In this document: positions 39,779-51,132 of the stretch, piece by piece | How the letters are laid out: every line of letters begins with the position of its first letter | Position numbering within the stretch: position 1 is the first letter of the stretch | Source of the DNA: Vitrella brassicaformis | Lineage: Eukaryota; Sar; Vitrellaceae | DNA: 64,000 nucleotides | Direction of reading: 5' to 3' | NCBI GenBank assembly: GCA_001179505.1 | Contig: CDMY01000288.1 | Location: 1 to 64,000 of the forward strand | Program-made: the position numbers and the translations under genes | The notes under the pieces: model-generated | Database searches by the model: none | Told to the model about the DNA's origin: nothing | What the model saw: only the letters and a program-made list of their open reading frames with translations

Positions 39779-40272
39779 TGTACCTTCTCCTTGAGAGTTG
39801 ATGTGTCGACGAACAGCGAATTGGGCACCGGGTGTGAGGGGTGCTCTCTCGACCGTATCGTCTTGTACGTCACAATGTCGAACCCCAGCTGAGCAGCGAG
39901 AGTCGTCCACTTGGACCCAAGCAAAGGACCTGATCAACAACCAGTCAGCCGAACGGCATGAGTGGACATCAGCACACACACATAGCTAAGGACACACCTG
40001 CAGGCACGCCGACGGTGGAGTTCAGCTCATGGCCGAGGAAGGAAACGCGCTCAGAGAGAGGGACGGCCGGGCGGGGAGGGAGGGACTCGAGGACTGATGG
40101 AGGACTGCATCCAGCACACGCACCACACCATGGAGGGGTTGGATGAGTGAAGGGACTCATTGCATTGACTGCACAAGCAGATCTCTCACCAGAATGGGCC
40201 TTTTTGAAGATTCTCAATATAGGAGAGGTTCGGGTCATACAAGGGCGGGTGGACGCCAATCCATTCAGCCAT
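38522..40272 (-). CDS. dihydroorotate dehydrogenase-like flavoenzyme
   Basis: The start is the ATG at 40272 (first exon 40190-40272), about eight exons follow, and the stop is the TAG at 38522-38524. Motifs in order: VSFLGHELNSTVGVPAG, GPLLGSKWTTLAAQLGFDIVTYK (in part the N-terminal FMN-barrel segment), HPVPNS, ALTITNSYGMPSM, LNLSCPNVDKKSG (family signature with substrate-contacting Asn and catalytic-region Ser/Cys), VIVKVGDF, GLNSVP, and MGVGGITQPEHFRDFLEAGA (phosphate-binding GVGGI). It ends TATAMWWDPLIALKYH. These are features of the dihydroorotate dehydrogenase/dihydropyrimidine dehydrogenase TIM barrel, so a role in pyrimidine metabolism is likely. No transmembrane anchor is evident, which argues against the mitochondrial class 2 enzyme. 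The substrate could differ from dihydroorotate. Confidence 0.75.
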
Positions 40273-40343
40273 TTCAGACGCCATCGCTACTGCGCGCAAC
40301 ACATTTTGAGCTCGCAAAAGCACCTCCTCCCTTCAGAACTGCG

Positions 40344-42414
40344 ATGGAAGAGGAGGATCAACATCAGCACCAGCCTCAGCAGCAGCCCTTCCACCACCAC
40401 CTGCTTGACACTCTGCCCCACGCTCTTGTCCACTCCATCTGCTTCTTCCTCGACATCGCCTCCCTGGGCCGCTTAAGGCAGGCGTCCTCGCGCGTGCAGC
40501 CCGTCCTCGACGAGTACGCCAACTTCTGGCGCATCTACTGCCACAGCTACAGGCGGCTGAGCGCTCTCGCCCTGGGAGGCGCCACCACCGACTGTAAGAT
40601 AAGACATCAAAAGAAGTGGAGTGGGCGACGTGACGACGTGAGTGTTGATGGAATGTGTGTGCGTGTGAATGCATGCAGGCCCTGGGTGGCGGTCAGTGGC
40701 TGAGGCGAGTTTTCGCCGGCTGCTGAGGGCATCAGTCGTCGGACAGAGATGCTACGCTGCGGCGTCGGCAGAGAGACTCACCAGCGCGCACAAGCCTCGG
40801 TGCCCACCGCTCGAGCGAGACGCCCTCAGCCTGCCGGCTGCACACATGTAGGAAGGCCCAACCGACACTTACGCACACACAACAATCACATAACTGACTG
40901 TGCACATGTGGGTGTTGTGTCCTGTGCAGCGTGTGTCTGTCTGGTCTTGACGTCCGCCATGACGTGTCGTTTCCCGACCGAGAGCCCCTCACCGCCCCTC
41001 CCCACTCCTTCCTCTTCCACTGCCCCCAGCCCCGCCCATTCAACCCCGCCCCCAACCCGTTCCCCCCCGGCTTCAACCCGCTCCCGCTGCATCTCCAGGA
41101 CAACGCGAGCAACGGCAGTGGGTCAGAAAGCAGCTCCTCTGACGAGCTGGAGACGCAATTGAGGAGGTCAGCCGTCCCTCAGCCAGCCGCCGTGTGTGAC
41201 GAGATAAGGAAGGCGGAGAAAGAGGGGCGGGGGGCTGGGGCGGGGGAGGGGCTGCGCCAGCTGTGCGTGGGCGACACGCCGTTCAGACAGAGCATCGGCA
41301 TGTTCAACCACAAGATTGATGGGTAAGGGAGGCAGGCAGGCAGGCAGGCAGTGACGTACAACGAACGGCAGACTGGGTATGGTATGTGTGTCTGTTCAGC
41401 TGCAGGACGTTGCTGGTCGACCCATCCCCCGCCACGATGATCGCCATTTCGGCATCGGTCGGTGTGGACGGCCATGTGGTTGCCGTCTTCACCAACGACT
41501 ACCCCGTGAGGCGGACACGGCAGCCCCTCACCATGGGCAGTGCTCAAAGGGCGGCGGGGCGAGAGATGGAGCAGGACGCCATGGCAGCCACGTGCCCACA
41601 CTTTGAATGTGAGACAATGGGTGTGGGATAACGATAACGGTCGGAGCTTTCGCCATTCTCTGTGGGTGCTTCTTGTGTGTGAGCAGGTACAGAGGAGGTG
41701 TTGACGTGGGTGGCTGCCTGGCTGGGCAACGTGTCCCTGCTGTTCGGCATCCGCGACCTCTGCCACAAGACGCGTTTCAACCATCCGATGCTCCATGGCT
41801 TCACCGCCATTGTCTTCGATGTGCCTGGTAAGACTACTTAGCGCAGTGTGCCCGTCTGTCTGTTGATATCTCTGTGTGTGAATGTTTGTCTGTGTCTGTG
41901 TGGTCAGAGCGCTTGTTGTCGACATCGCCGCTGCCCGACCCCATCCGCCGGTCACGGCTCCTGGCGCGCGTCTTCATGACGCTCCAGTCCTGCCACGCCA
42001 CCATTGCCAAACGTACGACCCGCACGGCACTCCACACACGTCGCTCATGCACACACACGAGGAGCACCATTTGCCCCTCCCTCCCTCCCTCCCTCCCTCT
42101 GTATGTGCAGACATATCGGAGGTGCATGTGTGGTGTGTGCTCCGCGACGAGCGTGTTGCGATCCCACACATACCCACCCTCACGCGCCTCAAGCCGGGGT
42201 TCGATGCCGCGTGGCGGCTGCAGGGCTTCCCGGAGATACAAGAGGTGAGTGACCGCCACACACACGACCGTCCACCCATCCATGGTGCTGCGCTGTCGTG
42301 TGTGGCATGGATGTGTGTGTGCAGCACAGGAGCGTGGATGGCGAGGCATACCGCGGGATGATGGTAGTGTACGCGTTCAACCGCTTATATGTGGAGGTGG
42401 AAGAGGTCGACTGA
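40344..42414 (+). CDS. F-box protein with an unrecognised C-terminal domain
   Basis: Exons: 40344-40593, 40679-40847, 40930-41322, 41400-41608, 41687-41827, 41908-42012, 42111-42244 and 42325-42414; the phases agree and the stop is TGA. After a His/Gln-rich start, an F-box appears (LPHALVHSICFFLDIASLGR, then FWRIYCHSYRRL). The rest (TLLVDPSPATMIAISASVGV, WVAAWLGNVSLLFGIRDLCH, HISEVHVWCVLRDERVAI, MMVVYAFNRLYVEVEEVD) is a beta-rich fold with an acidic/serine linker. It is probably a substrate adaptor of an SCF-type ubiquitin ligase; the target is unknown. The start codon lies 71 bp from that of the divergent dihydroorotate dehydrogenase-like gene. Confidence 0.75.
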
Positions 42415-43225
42415 CTGACTGAGTGAATGAATGGCTGACTAATGGGGTGGGTTGTGGTTTGGTGGGTGTGTAAAGCTGATAGAAGGATGGGCGGGGTGGG
42501 GTGGTGCTTGCTTAAAGGGGTTTCGGGGGTTTGGGCCTTTTTCGTGTGTGGGGGCGGTTTGTCAATTGTACGGGTTGGCCAGCTGCGGTGTGTCGAGCGA
42601 GCATTCGTGTGCTCCTCCCCCACCCCACATCCCATCCCCCACATCCGGGGTGGGATGCGACGCGGGGGCGGAGTAGGGCGAAGGCTTGCCCGACAGACTA
42701 GGCTGACGTGCCGCTGCTGGTTTTGCCAGTGGGGAGGCGATGATAAGCATGCAAGCAAGAGTGTGTAGATTGGCTGTGTTGCTACTGCGACAATGGCTCC
42801 TGGTGTTGGAGTCGAACGCTTGCCGGGATGACGTGCGTCGGCCGGAAAGACACAACGAGCATACGAACCGTTCGTTTGCTTCTTTTCTGTCCGGCGTACG
42901 TCATGTGGCACGTTCGGCGTCATCCTCCTGATCCTGACCTGCACCTGCCGAGACGCACATCGATGGTTGCTTGTTTTGTTGAGATGAACCGTCCATCTAT
43001 CGCACGCGCACGCTGTCTAGCCTGATGTTGGCGCATGTGTGTCGCGAAGCATGCGTCCATGGAACCGTCACCGTGCAGAGGCAGTTTGTGTGTGGCTGGT
43101 TTGCCTTGTGGATGACGGACGGAAGTCTATGCTTGATTCAAGAGACACGGACACACCTGGTTGCCCTGCGTCAAGTGTACTCGTTCGATCCATACACACA
43201 CACGTATGACACATACACCTGTCAG
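42415..43225. other. convergent intergenic region
   Basis: This lies between the 3' ends of the F-box gene and the minus-strand low-complexity gene. It contains an imperfect GC-rich hairpin near 42627-42660 (CATCCCATCCCC against GGGGTGGGATG). A plus-strand frame from 43025 is open but not protein-like. Confidence 0.6.
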
Positions 43226-45537
43226 TCAGTGGCACTGAAACAACATCTCCTTCACCTCTCGATTCACCCGCACCCGGCCCTCATCCAGTGCCACGCCAGC
43301 ACCACCACGCCGCCCACTACAGGCATACCCATACCCCCCATCGCACCCACCCCTCTCACCATTCACACCAGTCCTCCCACGCCACCTCGCCCCACCGCCT
43401 ACAATCGGCGGGAGCGTCACGGCCGACACCGGGCTGGCCGTCGAGTCGTTGTGTGCATATGTTGGCGTGCCTGACGAGATGACGACCTTGGCGCCACCGT
43501 TGAGAGGGGGGAGGCGTGTTATGGGGTGCCGCGATCGACGGGCGAAACAGGGCGGCACTGAGGGAGGGAATGGACGAATGGCTGTGTACACGGATGCACG
43601 GAATAGTGAGTACGTGTCTCTGTGCCTCATTTTAGAGCGCTCACTGACCGATTGTGTCGTTGTGTCTCTGTTGTGCTATTGTCTGTGGCACTGGCGTCAG
43701 CCTCCTGTGAGGCTGCAAGCTTCTTGTCCTGGCCGGCGTGGTGGTGTTGTCGTTGGCATGTTTGGCCTGCAGGGCAGCCAGCTGGCGGTCAAGACGGCGC
43801 AAGGATGCCTCCAGGGAGGACTCGATGTCTGCATGGGCAAGAAATATGGCATGAGACACGACAGGAGAGGAGAGACGTGTGACCTGCTGCTGTCTCCCCC
43901 AGTGGCTGCAGAGGTCCTTCAAGATATCCGGGCCGGACCCACTGCCCCCCCACTCCATCAACCGGCTCGCCAGTGTTGTCCATGTCTCTCTCAGAACCTT
44001 CATTTCCCCCTCCCAGCGTCTCTTGCCTCTGCTCTAGCGGCTGCCCTCCCCCCCGCTTCCAGCCAGACCGGTTCATGAGCTTGACATCCCACCTCAGCAC
44101 CTCTGCCTCAATCGCCCGCTCCTCGGCCGTCAGCGCCTTCATGTACGGGTCATCGTCCGCTGCATGAGCTTGAGCCTGAGCCTGAGCCAGAGGCATGATA
44201 GTTTCCGCCTTGTTGCTTCCTGCTGTGGCGTTGGCGTGTGGGAAGCGCTGTCTGGCTGGGGGAGGCAGAGTGATCAGAGGGGACGAGGGAGCCGTGTCTT
44301 CAATGGCGCACACAGGCGACGGGATGAAGGTCATGCCCGTGATGACAGACGTCGGTGGGCGGACGGCAGGTGGGGCGAGCAGGCACCTCTTCTTTATCGA
44401 GTCTTCGCACGATGACAGCATCATGGGTGGGGGAGGGACCGGGGGAAGAGGCGGCTTGGCTGTCGTCTGTCTTTGTGTCGCTGCGGGGGCAGCAGCAGCA
44501 GGGGCGTCTTCCCTCCTCGACTCTTCTCTCTCATCGTCAGAGGAAGACGATAGCTCAAAGAAGCCGCTGGAGTCGCTCAGAACATGCATCGGGCCACTCC
44601 CCGTGTCACCTCTCGCAACGGCAGCCGGCTGCACCATCACCTTCTCCTTGTCTGCGACACAAATCCCACATTTCTCGCTTTTATCCAGCTGAGCCGCAGT
44701 CGTCCGAGATGGCGGCCGCATGGAGAGGTCACCAGACGTCGGCACTGTTGACGGAGTGCTGACGTGGAGGGGCGGGAGGATGCGAGGAAGCGATCTCCGT
44801 TCATGCGGCGGCTTGGCAAGACATTGAGGGGGCGTTCTCGGCGATACGATAGCCGGTGGGTCATCGGGAGAGTCGTCGAGCACATCATACTCTGGCCAGA
44901 GGTCGTCAGTGATGCCGCTGGAGCTGCTGGAGCACGTCTTATCCACACGCTCTTTGTCTTTGCCGGCCGTCTTCTTCTGAATAGCTGTGGCAACCATCAT
45001 TGGCCTGTTGTCCAATGGGGAAAGAAGCGCCCGCTGCCCAAGCGCAGGTGGCGGTGTCTCGGCGGCGCTTCCATTGATCGCCTCTCCCCCAAGTCGTCTT
45101 TTCGGAGCGACAGAAGCCGGTGCAGAAGCCAATAGATGGGCCTGGGGGGTTGATGATGCCGCCGTGGCGCCAGCGGTCTTCTTCCGTCCGCAGCCTCCCT
45201 CCTCCAGATAGCGGTGGAACGCCCCACGTGCCATCTTCCGCTGGTGCAGTGACTGCTGCCTTCTTGCCTCCTCCTCTTGCAACGAGCGCTCCCTCCTCTG
45301 CTGGCTGCGCTTCCGTCTCGCGGCCGTCTCGCGATTGAGTGACCTCAGGCGGTCGACGTTGACGTGGACAGTGCGTTGGGACTCAGACGCGGCGATTGAC
45401 GAGGCGCTTCGCATCCTGTGCAGTGGGGCTAGCTGCACCAATGTGTCAGGCGGCTTTGTGAGGGGAAGGAAGGGTGGCAGGCGATTGGAGGGGGCCTTCA
45501 ACTGCAGAGGGGGAAGCGGCTCTCTCTGCAGCGGCAT
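43226..45537 (-). CDS. unrecognised low-complexity protein
   Basis: Exons 43884-45537, 43649-43828 and 43226-43557, minus strand, stop TGA at 43226-43228. The start is taken at the ATG at 45537, though an upstream exon is possible. The long first exon has a basic, Arg/Gln-rich helix (RETAARRKRSQQRRERSLQ), Pro- and Ser-rich stretches, an acidic patch before ELSSSSDDEREES, and near its end LTAEERAIEAEVLRWDVKLM. The second exon encodes a heptad-like helix (SLEASLRRLDRQLAALQAKH), probably coiled coil, and the last a Gly-rich segment. No known domain is visible. The composition suggests a disordered, possibly scaffold or nuclear protein. Confidence 0.65.
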
Positions 45538-45866
45538 CGATACAAACGCACTGGACTGTCTGCAGAAGGGATCTCACTGGACGACCCGCCAGGACCGCCG
45601 GGGGGGTGGCACGCATGCCATTGGGGTACCTGCAATGGACATGCATGCACGCCTGTGGGCGTCTCGGAGCCCCCCTTCGGCAGGGTGGGGACCGATTCAC
45701 GGGGATCGAGCAGGATGCGATTTTGGAGGTGACGAAGCGCAGATGAGGCGAGCACACTTGATCACCTCCAGAGCCGCATCTGTCAAAACGATGATTGCCG
45801 CTTACAAGCTACCCTCGTCGGCTAGCCCTCCTCTCGACAAGGAGCCGTAATCTCTGATCTCTCGAG
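45538..45866. other. shared upstream region of two divergent genes
   Basis: About 330 bp separate the minus-strand start at 45537 and the plus-strand start at 45867. It should hold both promoters. No TATA box is evident. Confidence 0.5.
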
Positions 45867-48800
45867 ATGGATCCCGCTATCGACGGCTTCGTTGACCGCC
45901 TACGCGATATGTTCGGCGCACTGCCAGCCTCTCTGCGGCCGAATCCCTCATCCTACGGCCATCGAGAGCCGCTGCTGGGCTTCCTCAGCCACTCGGCAGG
46001 CCCAAACCAGGTGCACACCACCACGCCGCTGCGCTGCTCGCCCACCGACATCGACCTGATGCTTCAATTCATGACCAAGAACGGGGGGCTCACTGAGGTT
46101 GTCGAGCGGGATGGGATCATCACACCGATTGCCGTGTCCGTCGCTGACGAGGCGATGCTGGTGGACCTTGTTGATGAGGACAAGATTGTGGTCCAGGGTG
46201 TGAGTCCATCGCAGCCCCAGCAGCCCCAGCAGCAGCAGCAGGAGAGGCCGGCTGTGAATTGGAAGGCGCTCTTTGCTGAGGAAGATGAGGACGAGGACGA
46301 CATGCAACCGCAAGATCAACCAGAGCAGAAGGGACAGCTCAACGAAGGAGAGGGAGAGAGAGAGGGTGACCAAGTAGCTGCCGGGGAGCAAGGTCGCTGC
46401 CATGGAGAAGGATAAGGGAACACACACGCTGCTGTCCTGCATGTGGCCTGTGTGTGTTTCAGACATCATCGTCACTCCCGAGGCACCATGCCAACAGGAA
46501 GACAGCAAGGAGGGAACCAAGGACACACAAGAAGAACAAGCCAACACGGAGGGACCAATCGCACCGCCGATGCAGGAACAGCCCATCGCAGCTGACAAGA
46601 TGGTACTCAGCGCACACGCACACACACATCGGCGATGCACACACTTGCACAGAGCTGCTGGTTCTCCCTTGTTCAGGAAATCACGGTACAGCAGCCGGCC
46701 GAGGACATAGAGGACGCACCAAAGCCAGAGCAGCCACCTAGCCACCCTGTCGCTCCTCCGTCGCTGTCCGAGCAGATCGACACTGTCCACCGTGAGCAGG
46801 AGGAGCGTGAGGGTGAGAGTGGTCGGCTGGGTGTCCCGCCGCAGATGAGCCCCGTGACCAACCTGACCAGTGTGAGGTCATCGTTCAAACAAGACAACAA
46901 GGAGCAGGACACCGGTAGGACAGAGAATAGGATACACGCCCTAAACTAAACATCCGATGCGCGCGTGTGTATGTTGTCTACAGAGGTCTTGATGAACATC
47001 CCGAGCTCGGAGCCAGACAAAGACAACAAAGCCGGAGAAGAGCAGCAGGCAGGCGACTCGGGTGAGCAGGAAGGATCAGCGCTACCGCTACCGCAGTCGC
47101 AGCCGCCGCCAGAGGACCCCTATGCAGAGGAGACCAAGGAGGACAGCAAGCCGCCAGCCCCGCCAGAAGACCCCTACGCAAAAGAAGACGAAGAAGACAA
47201 CGGTGACAAGCGCAAGGCCGAGGGGGGCCGGAGGGATGAGTCGCGGTCACCTCTGAAGAGGGGGGGCCAGGTGTCGACCAAGGACAAGGACAAGAAGGAG
47301 AAGGAGACCCCCAGGTCAAGGTACACCACCGACACCCGACCACCGAAACACATGCAGAAATATGGTGTGTGGTGTGCATCTACCTTGGCCACACCCTCCC
47401 TCCCCAGGCCCCTGCCACGGCCTCATGATGGTCGTCGTGGTGAGGGGGACAAGGACAAGCAGAGGGCGGGTGAGAGAGATCGTGGACGGGAGAGGGAGGA
47501 GAGGCGGGCGCCAAGGAAGGACAGCAGGGACCGACCGAGGGACATCGACCGGTAAGGGAGAGGGATAATCCAACCGACCTGTGCAACGGTGCTGTCACTG
47601 CATTTCAGGCGCAGCCGTGATGGCGGCCGCAGTCGGCCTTCACCCGACTCCCGCGATCGCTCGCCGAGGAGACGACGGTCCCCGCCGGACAGACACCGAG
47701 ATCGAGACAGAGATAGGCGGAGGAGGTACGTGTGCACGCACAAACAAGACAGAGAGATGAAAGATGAACCATTACTCGCCGCTCTGTTGCCAAATGCATG
47801 CAGTCCTCCTGACCGTGTGTCATCGCGTCGGCCCCCCTCCCGGCCGCGCTTCCCCTCCCACCCATCGCCGCGGCGGCGGCGGTCGCCGTCTGAGAGGGGC
47901 CACCGATACGAGAGGGAGGGCAGACGACGCGGAAAAGGAAGCCGCAGTCGCGATAGGGACCGAGATCATCACGGGTGCGATATCTGTCCGACCAAAGCGG
48001 ACGGATGGATGGATTGATGGATGGATGGATATGTGGACCGGTGCAGGCGCAGTCGGAGGAGTCGATCCCGCTCACGATCTCGCCACAGCCGTCGGCGGTC
48101 GCCCCCACCGCCCCGCGGCCGCAGCAGACCCTCACCCAAGTCAAAGAGGTCCCGCTCGCCCCCATCCCCTCCCTCGTCCAGCAGCCGATCGGACTCCGAC
48201 TCAACGCCAGACGTCAAACGAGCCAGCAAAAAGACGAAGAAGGACGAGCAGACGAGCAGCGTGGCACCTGCTGCCGCTGCTTCCGGTTCGGGTGTTGCTG
48301 TGCCGTCCCCTGTCCACGAGGCTGCAATGAGAGAGGAGGTGATGGTTGGTGGTGTTGGTGACCTGGTGGCAGCGGCAGCTGATGCAGCTGAGGAGGGGGC
48401 GGGTGTGGGCTGGTGGGGGGTCAGGGGCTCCATCGACTGGGGCGTGAGGGAGAGCGACCTCAGTGAAGCCGAACAGGCCTTCCTGTAAGCGTACGTATGT
48501 GAGAGGGGGAGGGAGATGGCATCGATGTGTCTGTGCGTCTCGTCTCCCACAGGAAGGATTGTGAGTGGGAGAGGGTCTCCGAGATGTACAAGCAGATACG
48601 CGCTGAGACGGTCGGTGAGGGACGCACTGGGCAAGAAGGAGGGGTCGTCACACTCCTGTGCGTGTCTTTCCCGTGCATCCCGTCCATCCCTTCATGCAGG
48701 ATAGCGTCACGCAAATCAAGCTGTGGACCGACTACCTCTGTCTCTTCCGCGAGAATGCACGGCATATGGTGGGTGGGCACAGATGTGGTATACGATCATG

Positions 48801-50574
48801 TGTGTGTGTCATGGTGGTGTGATGCAGCACCAGGGTGGGACGTGGCTGTCTGTCGCGAATTTCTGTCTAGAGGGCTATCGGAAGGCGCACCGGGTCAAGT
48901 GCTACCTTACCGCATTTGCCATGTACGTCTGTGCAGCCATCACACACACACACACACATGGATCGTGTGTTGTTCGGTCCAGGCTTCTGATTGGCATTGA
49001 CGCCGCCGGCCACTTGGACCAGTGGTTCAGAAGGGTATACGCTTCCACCCACTCACTCATCTGCGTGCGTGAACGTCATCCGCACCCCTCTCTGGGTGTC
49101 TGTGTCTGTGTCCGTGTGTGTGTGGCACCAGGAGTACGCCAAGTCCAAGCTGAAGGAGACTTGGCTGCCCATGATCGAGAAACGCCTGCAGGAACTCAGC
49201 AAGGGCGACGCACAACAACAGCAGCAGCAGCCCCAGCAAGAGAAGCAGCACCAACCGGAGGGCGCCTCGCCAACCTCACAGACACTAAAGCAGGACGACG
49301 GCCATGCAATGAGCCTCAGGTGCTTGCATCTGGATGGATGGATGGATCCATGTGGCTTGTGTCTTGTGTGTGTGCAGCGGTGATCAGTTGGGGTTGCTCA
49401 AGCTGGTCATGGACCACTTCGACCAGGTGGACAAGAACAGAGCGCTCTTCGACACTTTCCGCAAAGTAAGAGAGACGGCACTGTACACCGACAGATAGAT
49501 GTACACAGAGAGAATACAATCCACCCACACGTGTCCCTCCCTGTCTGCATGGGTGCAGGAGAAACATGCCCTCCGCTGCTTTCTCGCGGCCCACCACCCC
49601 ACCCCCCTCCACGCGTCTGTCCAGACCGACCCCTTCCCTCTCCCAGTTCCCTCCCCCGCAACACCAGCACCACCCCCTCCTGTGCGCTCTCCTGCTGGCT
49701 CACCTGCGCTCGCGTCTCATCAGCATCAGCAGCCGCGACTCATCAGCTCCGTCGCATCGTCGTCTTCCATCGGCGGACACCCGCCCACACCACCACCACC
49801 AGGTGAGCCAAGTCGGTTTGCATCTGCACACACAGGTGAATGAATGGGTGTGTGGATGTGTGTGGCTGGTCTCAGGCACGTCGCCGCCCAAGCGTCGATT
49901 CGACGTGAAGCCCCAGTGGATGGTGGCCGCTCAGCAGCCCCCTCCCCCACCCCCATTGCCGCCACTTGTAGATCAGGAACAGGCGATCAACAAAGAGGAG
50001 ACCGCGCAGAGGGCTGATAATGATGGTGGTGAGGGTGTGATGGAGGAGCTGGAGAAGCGTCAGAGTCGGTTCGAGACGTCTGTTGGGCCGGTGATTGAGA
50101 AGCACCGGCTGCAGCACCTACTGGGGCTTGAGCTCACGGTCAGTGAGATGGGCACGTCCACGACTACATTGATACATCCACCGTCCTTGTGTTGTGTGTG
50201 TGTGTGTTTGTGTGTGTGTGCAGCTGTCCCGCAGCAGGCCGACCACTGACTTCCTCTCCCTCTGCCGCCGCGCATTAGCTGCCGACAAGGAGCTGCGCGA
50301 CACGCCACACTACACTCAATGGCGCACTGTCAACGTGGCTCTTTCGGTCCCCCCTGGCCACACTGAGACCAAGACGTCACCAGCTCCGTTGCTCGTGAAG
50401 GAGGAGACCAAGACATTGACAGAGGGAGGGGTCGGGGGAGTGGGTGGGGAGGTCAAAACAGAGAAGGGCGAGGGTGGCGAGAGGGATGAGCGGACAAAGG
50501 CTTTTGCGAAGGGCGTGAGTCTGCGGATCAAAAAGAAGAAAGACAGGGGGGCGGCCAAGGCGGACGGCAAGTGA
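45867..50574 (+). CDS. RS-domain (arginine/serine-rich) nuclear protein, splicing-factor-like
   Basis: The start is the ATG at 45867 and the stop the TGA at 50572-50574, over about 18 exons. The N-terminal 150 residues look folded (PLLGFLSHSAGPNQ, DIDLMLQFMTKNGG), then Gln-rich and acidic. Exons at about 46.5-47.3 kb are acidic and proline-rich (PPEDPYAEE and PPEDPYAKE repeat). From 47.3 to 48.2 kb comes a strong RS domain (RSRSRSRSRHSRRRSPPPPR; RDRDRDRDRRRR), typical of pre-mRNA splicing factors. A helical domain follows at 48.5-49.2 kb (KDCEWERVSEMYKQI, IKLWTDYLCLFRENARHM, WLSVANFCLEGYRKAHRVKC, CYLTAFAMLLIGIDAAGHL). Then come poly-Gln, poly-Pro and a basic tail (SLRIKKKKDRG). The helical domain may bind a protein or RNA partner but I cannot name it. 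No RRM is seen. Confidence 0.75.
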
Positions 50575-51132
50575 TGCATATCGCCGGGTGGATTCATATG
50601 TGAATGGACTCTGTCTGTGTCTTGGTTTGGGTGTCTCCTTATGTCGACGACACGACGTCTAATCAATCTGGTGATGGATCCGATCCGCAGCACTCATCAT
50701 ATCATCATGTCATCATGTCTAAGTGTATGGAGCTGAGCTGGGTGCGCCGTGGCTGCTGATGCTGAGGGCTCCTCCCGGCCGTCCCTCTGGTCCATCGTCG
50801 ACCAGAGTGACGTACGAGGGGATACCTCTCCCGAGCAGCCACAGCATACCTTCTAGCTACACGTCAATCATTGGTCTATACAATCCATGCGACCCATTCA
50901 TTCACACACGTCTGTCTACCTGCCTGAAAATGATGAAGGACCCAGCTATCATCATAGACGTGTGGACATGATGCGCGAGAGCCCCCAAGCTGAGCGGGTT
51001 CCTCCAGCTTGCCCACCAGGCCCACCAGGCCTTCGACGACAGCCAGACACTCTCTCAGCTCATCTAGCGGCATCTCAGCGAGCCTTGAAGGCTCTCCACA
51101 CACAGGTATCTTCTTCCTCAGCATTCTTCGTC
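50575..51132. other. convergent intergenic region
   Basis: About 560 bp lie between the RS-protein stop and the 3' end of the minus-strand mitochondrial-type gene. It has ATCATCAT-type repeats near 50694-50715 and no gene. Confidence 0.65.

Noticed and set aside
42770-42830. tRNA-like TGGAGTCGAACGC sequence
   Set aside because: It lacks a matching acceptor stem and A box at the right distances. I saw no convincing tRNA, rRNA or CRISPR array in the window.
43025-43474. Plus-strand frame starting MLAHVCREACVHG
   Set aside because: It overlaps the last exon of the minus-strand low-complexity gene, whose frame and splice sites are better supported.
45446-45757. Minus-strand frame upstream of the low-complexity gene as an extra first exon
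   Set aside because: Its composition is not convincing and no good donor leads to the exon at 45537; left out, though not excluded.
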